Shown here: positions 57,613 through 64,000 of the stretch, piece by piece | Numbering within the stretch: the stretch's first letter is position 1 | Layout: every line of letters starts with the position of its first letter | Translations under genes and position numbers: made by a program | Origin: UBA7803 sp963822255 | GTDB lineage: Bacteria; Pseudomonadota; Gammaproteobacteria; Pseudomonadales; Azotimanducaceae | Reading direction: 5' to 3' | Length of the DNA stretch: 64,000 nucleotides | Assembly: GCA_963822255.1 (NCBI GenBank) | Contig: CAWGGV010000003.1 | Span: forward strand, 372,001-436,000 | The notes under the pieces: generated by a model | The model's database searches: none | What the model was told of the DNA's origin: nothing | Seen by the model: only the letters and a program-made list of their open reading frames with translations

Positions 57613-58968
57613 TCAGGGATGTTCTGCGATCTGGGGAACGAACGACGGTGGCACGTTCTCCGGGGCGATCCGCTGGCCCCAGCTCACCACGGGAATGAGG
57701 TCGTCCTCCTTGCCGCCGCGCACCGGGTTCAGGTACTCCCAGACGATGTGTCCGTCCCTGGTGACTTCGAGCAGCCTGCCGCCGCCGGACTCGGTGATCA
57801 GGGTGTCGTCATTCGGCAGGCGCTGCACCGCACCGCGGATCGGGCTGTCGAGGGGGTGCTGGCTGTCTCCCGCGTAGGACCAGACGATCCCGAGGGTGGC
57901 CGGATCCACGACCAGCACCCGAGACTTGGAGGTGTGGCCAAGGTTGCCGCGGTTGTCGAACACTTCCAGAAGGCCGCCCGGCAATACGTCCGGATCGTGC
58001 TGAGCGAGCCAGGGGCCATGACTGGCCCACGCCACCTTCCCCGTCTTCGGGTCCACGAGAGCAACGCTGCCGCCTGCGAGCTCCCGGAACGACACCAGCA
58101 CCTGGCCTTCCCTCGCCGCGGGAATCCGTTCCTGGAGCCATTGCGCCCGCTCCCGGTCGAGATAATCCACCCCGTTGGCGTGAATGGGGTCCTCCATGGT
58201 GTAGTACGGCACCCGCCAGAGGAGGCTGCGGAACGGCGACTCGTTCAAAGCGTCCAGCAGGGAGATCTTGCTCAGCGTGTGCCCATCGGCACCAACCATT
58301 ACCAGCGAGTCCTCCAGGTAGGGCGGTTTGAACTGGTCGGCGCCCTCCAGGGCCGTGGTGCGGAAGCTCTGGGTGAGCGCGACGATTCGGCCGTCCGGCG
58401 TGGTGTCGAAGTCGTGGTGGAAGTTGTCCAGATTCTTCCAGATGAGGGCGGAATTCGCGGTCAGCTTCGCCAGCCCGTAGCCGTAGGGGGTATCGCCCAC
58501 TCCCTCGTAGAGGGCAATCAGGCTGCCGTCCGGAAGCATCTGCGCTTTGCGGAAATAGACATGGTCGTCGGGCACGGGGTGGCGAACCGGTGAGCTCGGG
58601 TCCCATACGGTGCTGTAAGGCCGTTGCCACTGGTGCACGATGTTTCCGCGAAGATCCACCAGCTCGGCCTTCGCCGCATCTCCGCTGGTGTACAGGGTGA
58701 GGCCAGGGGATGCGCGCTCGGCGTTCAGCACGGTCACCCCGCGGCGATCATCGCGGGCCTTGTTCCAGAGGTCGGTGGTGAAACGGTCGCCGTAGGACGT
58801 ACGCTGGACGTACAGGGCATCGGCGGCCCGGTAGGCGTCCCGGATGAAGCCGGCAGGCGGTGTCTCTGTTACCATCGCCAGCACACCGGCGACGAATGCC
58901 AGGAACACCAGGCACAGTCCGAACATCCAGGCGCCGACATTCGTCCGATCGCTCATTCGATCGCTCAT
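57613..58968 (-). CDS. arylsulfotransferase (ASST)-like protein
   Basis: The 451-residue product has an N-terminal membrane anchor (WMFGLCLVFLAFVAGVLAM). A six-bladed propeller of the ASST type follows: AELVDLRGNIVHQWQRPYST, YFRKAQMLPDGSLIALYEGV, NFHHDFDTTPDGRIVAL, DPIHANGVDYL and LITESGGGRLLEVTRDGHIVWEY. HHDFD and HAN place His and Asn residues where PLP-independent sulfotransferases have catalytic His. True ASST moves sulfate between phenols in the periplasm; bacterial homologues often have untested substrates. It is first in the operon with the membrane protein. Confidence 0.82.
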   Translation of the reverse strand: MSDRMSDRTNVGAWMFGLCLVFLAFVAGVLAMVTETPPAGFIRDAYRAADALYVQRTSYGDRFTTDLWNKARDDRRGVTVLNAERASPGLTLYTSGDAAKAELVDLRGNIVHQWQRPYSTVWDPSSPVRHPVPDDHVYFRKAQMLPDGSLIALYEGVGDTPYGYGLAKLTANSALIWKNLDNFHHDFDTTPDGRIVALTQSFRTTALEGADQFKPPYLEDSLVMVGADGHTLSKISLLDALNESPFRSLLWRVPYYTMEDPIHANGVDYLDRERAQWLQERIPAAREGQVLVSFRELAGGSVALVDPKTGKVAWASHGPWLAQHDPDVLPGGLLEVFDNRGNLGHTSKSRVLVVDPATLGIVWSYAGDSQHPLDSPIRGAVQRLPNDDTLITESGGGRLLEVTRDGHIVWEYLNPVRGGKEDDLIPVVSWGQRIAPENVPPSFVPQIAEHP

Positions 58969-59298
58969 TCAGGACCTCGAAGTTGCCAGATGCTCGCCGC
59001 TTCGGGCAATTTTTCGCAATGTCCCGGAGCTAGCGGTGGTTTTTTCATTCTGCCGGGGCTCACAGTCGGGGGCAATCTCGGCTTAGCAATCTCCGTGCCC
59101 ATCCCGCCATGGCGCCCGTCCCCGGGGCCGCGGTTGGACGGCGGGACGAGCAGCGCGATTCCCACGCCGTTCCCGCGGCGCTGGGCACGAGAGTTGCTAA
59201 TCAGCGGTCGTCGGTCGAGGGACCGCCAACTCAGGCAACTAGTCGTGACGTACGAGCTGGGCCCCACGCGGGCGATGCCGGCCGAAGAGCCGCTCAGC

Positions 59299-61395
59299 AT
59301 GTCCAGAGCACCGTTGCACGGGCAACGTCAGCCAGCCAAAGAGCGAAGCTGCCGGCGCCAGCGCCGGTTGCTGGTGCTTTCGCGCAGCTACGTGATCTCC
59401 GTGGCGCTGGGGCTCGAGGCGTATGGCTGCTACGAGATGTATCAGGTGGTGTCCTCCGTGGAGCCTACGGGTCTGCAGTGGTTGTTCCTTGCCCTGTTCG
59501 CCATCAACTTCCTCTGGATCAGCCTGACATTCGGTCAGGCGAGCCTCGGCTTCCTGCGCATCGCGCTCGGCCGCGCACGACGAGCTCGGGTGCAAGCGCC
59601 GATGGAAGACCGGCTGCCGACGCGCACGGCAGTGCTGATTCCTGTCTACAACGAAGACCCGGCGCGGATCGTGGCCACGGTCCGGGCCATTTCGCCGCAC
59701 CTGGACCGGGCGGCGCCCGGCAAGTTCGTGTTTTTCGCGCTCAGCGACAGCAACAATCCCGACGCCTGGATCCTCGAGGAAGCGGCGTTGCGTCAGCTCC
59801 ACCGGGAAGCGCCTCCCGGCTGCCCGTTCTATTACCGGCACCGGGCGCAGAACAGCGAACGCAAGGCCGGTAACCTGGCAGACTGGGTGCAGCGTTGGGG
59901 GGGCGGATACGAGGCGATGGTGGTGCTCGACGCGGACAGCGTCATGGCGCCCGAGACCTTGCTTACCCTGGTGCGCCGGTTGGCCGCGGACCCAGGCGTG
60001 GGCCTGATTCAGACGCTGCCCCGGCTGATTCGCGGCCGCACTCTGTTCGCCCGCCTGCAGCAGTTCGCCGGCGCCTGCTACGGGCCGGTCCACGCCTTCG
60101 GTCTCGCCGGCTGGTACGGCGCCAGCGGCAACTACTGGGGCCACAACGCCGTCATCCGGGTGCGCGCGTTTGCGGCGGCCTGCCATCTCCCGGTGCTCGC
60201 CGGAAAGCCGCCGTTCGGCGGCCATATTCTCAGCCACGACTTCGCCGAAGCGGCGCTGATGCGGCGAGCGGGCTGGGGAGTCGAGTTTCATACCGACCTC
60301 CACCACAGCTACGAGGAGTCTCCGCCGTCGCTGCTGGACGGGCTGGTTCGCGACCGACGCTGGTGCCAGGGCAACCTGCAGCACCTGCGCCTGGTGCTCG
60401 CGCGGGGGCTCAGGCTGCCGAGCCGCCTGCACCTGCTTACCGGCGCCATGGCCTACCTCTCGGCGGTGTTGTGGTTGTTGCTGATCGTCGTGGGGCTGGC
60501 GTTGTCGGTGCAGGCGAAGGTGTTTCAGCCCGCGTACTTTGACGGGCCGTCGCTGTTTCCCCACTGGCCGGTGTTCGAAGCCGAGCGAGCGCTTACCCTG
60601 TTGACCGTGTCGATGGCGGTGCTGCTGGGTCCAAAGGTACTCGGCTGGCTGTGCGTGCTGTCGTCACGGGCCATGCGTCGGAGGTTCGGAGGGGCTCTGG
60701 CGGTGACCGCCAGCGTGATCGTCGAGACGCTGCTGTCAGCGTTGTACGCGCCCATCATGATGCTCAGTCACAGCTTCGCCGTGGTATCCATCCTGCTCGG
60801 ACGTGACAGCGGATGGAACCCGCAGCGGCGGGGCGGCGGTGCCGGGTCGTGGCGCCTGCACTGGCGGGGCTTCGCCGTGCACACCGCCGCGGGCCTGCTC
60901 GCGGGGGGGCTCGCCTGGCACCTGTCGATGGATCTGTTCCTGTGGCTGTTGCCGTTTACCACCGGCCTGCTGCTGGCGCCGGGGCTGTCGTGGATCAGCG
61001 GGTCGGCTCGGTCGGGGTTGGGCCTCGCTCGCTGCAGGCTGCTGCTTATTCCGGAAGAGCGGCGCCCGCCAGCCATCGTCCGCTGGTTCGAGGCTCGTCT
61101 GGAGGAGGGGATCAGCGTACCCAGCGATGTGCGCGGCCTGGAGCGACTGGTTGAGGACCCGCCGCTGCGCCGCTGGCACATCGCGCAGCTGCCCGCCACA
61201 GAGACTGCTGCTGACCTGCTGGACGTGGACCACGTGCTGGCTTTGGCCAAGGCCGACCGCAGCGGCGGCGACGTGCGCAAACTGTCGGAGTGGCTGTCGA
61301 CCGGCCAGACCATGGCGTTGCTCGGCGACCGCGCGTTTCTGAGCAGTATGGACGGTGGGGAAGATCCGGCGCGGTTCGCGGGGCAGAATCGCTGA
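59299..61395 (+). CDS. opgH: glucans biosynthesis glucosyltransferase H (OpgH/MdoH)
   Basis: OpgH is the inner-membrane glycosyltransferase that makes the linear backbone of osmoregulated periplasmic glucans. The product, 698 residues from the ATG at 59299, starts close to the first membrane helix, so the N-terminal cytoplasmic region is shorter than in the enterobacterial form. An ATG at 59275 is an alternative. Family-2 glycosyltransferase motifs are PVYNEDPARI, VVLDADSVMAP, GHILSHDFAEAALMRRAGWG and DRRWCQGNLQH. Several helices follow. opgG is not in the window, which is unusual because the two are commonly adjacent. Confidence 0.93.
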   Translation: MSRAPLHGQRQPAKERSCRRQRRLLVLSRSYVISVALGLEAYGCYEMYQVVSSVEPTGLQWLFLALFAINFLWISLTFGQASLGFLRIALGRARRARVQAPMEDRLPTRTAVLIPVYNEDPARIVATVRAISPHLDRAAPGKFVFFALSDSNNPDAWILEEAALRQLHREAPPGCPFYYRHRAQNSERKAGNLADWVQRWGGGYEAMVVLDADSVMAPETLLTLVRRLAADPGVGLIQTLPRLIRGRTLFARLQQFAGACYGPVHAFGLAGWYGASGNYWGHNAVIRVRAFAAACHLPVLAGKPPFGGHILSHDFAEAALMRRAGWGVEFHTDLHHSYEESPPSLLDGLVRDRRWCQGNLQHLRLVLARGLRLPSRLHLLTGAMAYLSAVLWLLLIVVGLALSVQAKVFQPAYFDGPSLFPHWPVFEAERALTLLTVSMAVLLGPKVLGWLCVLSSRAMRRRFGGALAVTASVIVETLLSALYAPIMMLSHSFAVVSILLGRDSGWNPQRRGGGAGSWRLHWRGFAVHTAAGLLAGGLAWHLSMDLFLWLLPFTTGLLLAPGLSWISGSARSGLGLARCRLLLIPEERRPPAIVRWFEARLEEGISVPSDVRGLERLVEDPPLRRWHIAQLPATETAADLLDVDHVLALAKADRSGGDVRKLSEWLSTGQTMALLGDRAFLSSMDGGEDPARFAGQNR

Positions 61396-61485
61396 GGCAG
61401 CACCGGCAGATGTCGCCAAACGTCGACGTTGCCGGTAAGCCGTTCCGTCAGGGATGCTGCAGGGCGCGCCCCTTCACCACCGGCT

Positions 61486-61995
61486 TCATTCGGCGGCCAC
61501 CGCGTTGTCGATGTTCTCGAGGCAGTTGCTCAGCGTGAGAGACGGCGGATCGATGGAGAACTGGAACGGAGAAGCCTTGCGCAGGGCGCTCAGCCCGAAT
61601 AGCCCGCGCGAGGCACCGGGCAGCACGGCGGCTTCCACGTTGCGCAGCCGGCAGGTCTGGCCGACGGTGATCTCCGACAGCCGATAGACGGGCACGCGAA
61701 GCACGGTGCCATTGGCCATGCGACCGTCCAGCATGCCCACCAGCTCCGTCTTGCCGGCTTTCTGCAACCGGGCCAGAGTCCCGTCGGTAATGGTCATGTA
61801 TCCGGCGCCGGTGTCCACCAGGTAGTCCTCGGGCTGGTCTCCGGCAACGCCGATGCTGACGTAGAACGTGTCCAGATCGTCGCGTGGCTTCAGCGCGACG
61901 AGGGTGCCAGCGAAAGAATGCAGGGGGACCAGCGCTGCCATCGACGCAGCCAGCACACAGCTCGCCACTGAGGCGCGCAAACCTCGGTTAGCCAC
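61486..61995 (-). CDS. retropepsin-like aspartic protease, periplasmic
   Basis: The 169-residue product (GTG start, GGGAG upstream) has a signal peptide (ASCVLAASMAALVPLHSFA) and a single retropepsin-type domain. The catalytic Asp61 is in YLVDTGAGYMTIT. VYRLSEITVGQT and GLFGLSAL follow, the hallmark of clan AA bacterial aspartic proteases that work as dimers. Cys pairs (TCRL...LSNC) may form a disulfide. It converges with opgH. Targets are unknown. Confidence 0.88.
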   Translation of the reverse strand: MANRGLRASVASCVLAASMAALVPLHSFAGTLVALKPRDDLDTFYVSIGVAGDQPEDYLVDTGAGYMTITDGTLARLQKAGKTELVGMLDGRMANGTVLRVPVYRLSEITVGQTCRLRNVEAAVLPGASRGLFGLSALRKASPFQFSIDPPSLTLSNCLENIDNAVAAE

Positions 61996-62105
61996 TTCGG
62001 ATTCTCCCAGCCCGTTTAACGGAGCTTAGCAGAGCATCGCGGCTAGTCCAGCACCTTATCTGAGCTGTTGGCGTACGGGGGGCTGCAGGACGGGTCAGGA
62101 CGGGG

Positions 62106-63659
62106 TCAGGAAATTCCGACCGTTTGCTCCGGTTTCTTCGCCTGAGCCAGGTCGAACGGCCGGCCGTCGTGGCAGCTCAGCCGACAGCCGAAGAAACTCG
62201 CCACGGTAGGAGCGAAGTCGACGCAGTGGATGCCCGGCGCGACGCTGCCATCCGTCACGCCGGCGCCGCTGGCGATGCAGAAGCCGTCGGGAGTGTGCCC
62301 ACCGCTTCGATGATCCGACGGCTCGTGGCACAGCTCGCCCAGGGTCTCGGAGCGCACCTTGCGCATGGGCGCCCGGGCGTTCCACCGCACCAGCAGGTCG
62401 GGCAGCCCGTTCGCGTGAGGCCCGCGGTAGCGGTCGCCTGCGACCAACACCTCCTCGATCGCCGGTTCCCCTGTTCGGGCATCGACCACTTTGCCGAGCT
62501 CGGCGATCAGGTAAGTGACCAAGCCTTCGGCTTCCTCGGGCTCGACGGTGCCACGGCCCTCCCGGCCTTTCAGGTTCAGCCGGATACCGCTGCCGGCGCC
62601 GTGGGTGTGCACCTCGAAAAATCGCCGCCCAGCCGACGCCGGCAGGCGTGGTCCCGCCGCGCGGCCGCGCTCGTGGAGGAGCGCCGCCAGCCGTTCCCGA
62701 AGCCGCACCGGCAGGCGATCACCCAGCTGGGGCCCTACGGCGGGCAGTCGGCGGGCGCTGCGGGTGCGATGCCTGTCCAGGCGAAGCAGCATGCGATCGA
62801 GCAGGCCGGCGCCGCCGTACGCCGGGCCGATGCCGAGGCTGCCGTAAAGCAGTACCGTCGTGTCGCCATCGAGAGACGTCAGGATAGTGCCGAGCGCCCG
62901 GTCGAACGCGCGGTAGCAGTCCCGCAGAGGATCTCCCAACGCCGACTGGAGCCGGGCCGAGTAGCGCGGATGGCTCGGGTCGTTGACGTGCCACAGATGG
63001 TGTCCGGCGCAATGCAGGTCCGAGCACGCCACCAGCGCGAGCTGCCATGGCCGGGTAACCAGCAGGTGGGCGGCCAGCTTGCCCTTCTGGCCGATCCGGC
63101 GCACACACAGATCGCGAAAGTGCTCGTGGTCCTCCAGGGTCTCGGGGCTCATCCGGTCGCATGGGTCGGTGGCCGCCGGGGCGCGGCCCACCACGGTCAG
63201 GATCTCCTCCGCGACCTCGGCAGGGCGGGTTCTGAAGCGGAACGTGCGGCCGTTGGCCGGCGAGTGGCTGCCCCAATCGATCACCATCGTGCCGTGGATG
63301 GAGGGATCCAGATGCATGCATGGCGGATCGACAAGCAGGCAACGGACGCCTTGCCGGGAAAGCTGCTGCCAAACGGTGGGCGGCGCCTCGCCGGGCTCGT
63401 AGCAGCGCACGGAATAGTCGTGCGGAATGAACCCGCGCATGCCGTCGTATTGGGGCTGGCGTCCGGGCAGCAGACCGGTGTGAAACGCCGGCCACACCGC
63501 GCCTGCTTCCAATGCGTGAGGAGTCTCCACCGTGCGCCACTGCCCGGCGGACATCATCGCGCGGAAGTTCGGCAGCTCGCCGCCGGCGCTCCATCGACGG
63601 AACAACGACGCGCTGCCGGCGTCTGCTGCAATGATCAGAAGTCTGCGGCGCGGCTCCAT
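62106..63659 (-). CDS. alkaline phosphatase superfamily protein (type I phosphodiesterase/nucleotide pyrophosphatase-like)
   Basis: The 517-residue product has the overall pattern of the phosphodiesterase/pyrophosphatase branch. LLIIAADAGSASLFRRW supplies a first metal Asp. ELPNFRAMMSAGQWRTVETP and AGAVWPAFHTGLLPGRQPQYDGMRGF contain the position of the nucleophile (Thr/Ser). ACSDLHCAGHHLWHVND supplies metal ligands Asp and His. RSGGHTPDGFCIASG supplies a late His. No signal peptide is visible, so it should be cytoplasmic. The gene directly upstream on the same strand ends 27 bases before its start, so an operon with the edge gene is likely. The substrate is unknown. Confidence 0.8.
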   Translation of the reverse strand: MEPRRRLLIIAADAGSASLFRRWSAGGELPNFRAMMSAGQWRTVETPHALEAGAVWPAFHTGLLPGRQPQYDGMRGFIPHDYSVRCYEPGEAPPTVWQQLSRQGVRCLLVDPPCMHLDPSIHGTMVIDWGSHSPANGRTFRFRTRPAEVAEEILTVVGRAPAATDPCDRMSPETLEDHEHFRDLCVRRIGQKGKLAAHLLVTRPWQLALVACSDLHCAGHHLWHVNDPSHPRYSARLQSALGDPLRDCYRAFDRALGTILTSLDGDTTVLLYGSLGIGPAYGGAGLLDRMLLRLDRHRTRSARRLPAVGPQLGDRLPVRLRERLAALLHERGRAAGPRLPASAGRRFFEVHTHGAGSGIRLNLKGREGRGTVEPEEAEGLVTYLIAELGKVVDARTGEPAIEEVLVAGDRYRGPHANGLPDLLVRWNARAPMRKVRSETLGELCHEPSDHRSGGHTPDGFCIASGAGVTDGSVAPGIHCVDFAPTVASFFGCRLSCHDGRPFDLAQAKKPEQTVGIS

Positions 63660-63686
63660 GGCGGGCTGGCGATAGCGACGCCGCGG

Positions 63687-64000
63687 TCAGTCGTCTGCCC
63701 ACCGCGAGCCTTCGCGACGGCTCGCGGGTTCGGCTGGGGGCGTGAAGCTTCCTGAGAGATCGATAAGGGGAACGTGGCGCCGGCGCTTGCGGCTGTTGAA
63801 GCCTGCCAGCACCAGCATGGAAATCACCGCCAGATACAGCCAGGCGGGGCCGGCGAAAGAGTCCGCGACCGGCTCGGTGGGTTTGCCCGGCGCAGTGAGC
63901 GACGACTGCAGCGGCTCGGCTGCCCCGTAGGTGTCGGCGCTGAGGGGCACATACAGCGAGGCCAGGCAATCGGCCCGCGTCGGATTCGGGCCGACGATCT
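63687..64000 (-). CDS. C-terminal part of a membrane protein (cut by window edge)
   Basis: The frame is open to the last base of the window, so only the C-terminal 104 residues are seen. They begin IVGPNPTRADCLASLYVPLS. They contain one clear membrane helix (AWLYLAVISMLVLAGF) followed by a positively charged SRKRRRH stop-transfer sequence, and end in a short cytoplasmic tail with SFTPPAEPASRREGSRWADD. The part before the helix looks extracytoplasmic. The family cannot be recognised from this fragment. It is upstream of the phosphatase-like gene on the same strand. Confidence 0.6.
   Translation of the reverse strand, partial: IVGPNPTRADCLASLYVPLSADTYGAAEPLQSSLTAPGKPTEPVADSFAGPAWLYLAVISMLVLAGFNSRKRRRHVPLIDLSGSFTPPAEPASRREGSRWADD

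Noticed and set aside
58624..59298. N-terminal extension of OpgH
   Set aside because: The extension is antisense to the arylsulfotransferase gene and shows no conserved sequence. ATGs at 59275 or 59299 give the normal protein.

Overview
The window is a high-GC (roughly two-thirds G+C), gene-dense stretch of a gammaproteobacterial chromosome. The evidence is HrpA, a GlrK/QseG/GlrR signalling operon, MlaA, LpxC, DusA, OpgH, TrkH and many outer-membrane or lipoprotein products, including a large TonB-dependent receptor. The closest guess is an environmental, Xanthomonadales/Nevskiales/Steroidobacterales-like lineage, but this is an inference from gene content and cannot be fixed without a database search. 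No rRNA, CRISPR array, integrase or transposase was found.

Layout. 1-4.6 kb: 3' end of hrpA, an orphan HvfC-type RiPP-partner gene and mlaA. 4.65-8.6 kb: a TonB-dependent receptor with its own promoter, a LacI-type palindrome and a terminator, then a small frame-broken periplasmic gene. 8.6-12.6 kb: terB-like gene, dusA (with a REP element inside the coding region), a twice-frameshifted lpxC and a frameshifted methyltransferase with a PqqD-like tail. 12.7-24.0 kb: the most unusual locus. Two divergent operons encode a Tat-exported DUF1501-like protein, two c-type-heme proteins, a diheme HzsA-like beta-propeller lipoprotein, two outer-membrane barrels, a DUF4266 lipoprotein and a DUF3570 barrel. 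They share a central promoter region with two CRP-like palindromes. 24.0-30.6 kb: gltX (apparently leaderless mRNA), a small barrel, a BON-domain protein and the glrK-qseG-glrR operon.

30.76-33.28 kb: tRNA-Ala(GGC) followed by a 2.4-kb cassette bounded by a 48-bp repeat of the tRNA 3' end. It carries a VOC protein, a BrnT/XRE toxin-antitoxin pair and VapBC, but no integrase. 33.3-41.1 kb: a pyridoxamine-oxidase-like gene, a 42-codon basic protein missed by ordinary length cut-offs, trkH, a tandem SagB-type oxidoreductase, a CaiB-type CoA-transferase, a YbhB-like protein, a YCII protein and a broken membrane-anchored gene. 41.4-45.1 kb: a subtilisin-like lipoprotein and an unrecognised protein.

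45.2-56.8 kb is a signal-transduction and stress neighbourhood: a Crp/Fnr regulator, two large histidine kinases, three response regulators (one sigma-54 dependent), a CBS-winged-helix fusion, a stand-alone DHp-like mini-protein, an EF-hand lipoprotein, DUF1328 and DUF4168-like proteins. 56.9-64 kb: a membrane protein, an arylsulfotransferase-like protein, opgH, a retropepsin-like protease, an alkaline-phosphatase-superfamily protein and the 3' end of a further membrane protein that runs out of the window.

Functionally the window mixes core housekeeping genes with envelope and redox functions. The divergent heme/barrel locus is the best candidate for an undescribed multi-protein envelope system. 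Several genes (about 8.3, 10.4, 10.8, 11.5 and 41 kb) need single-base frame corrections, which could be real decay or sequence error.
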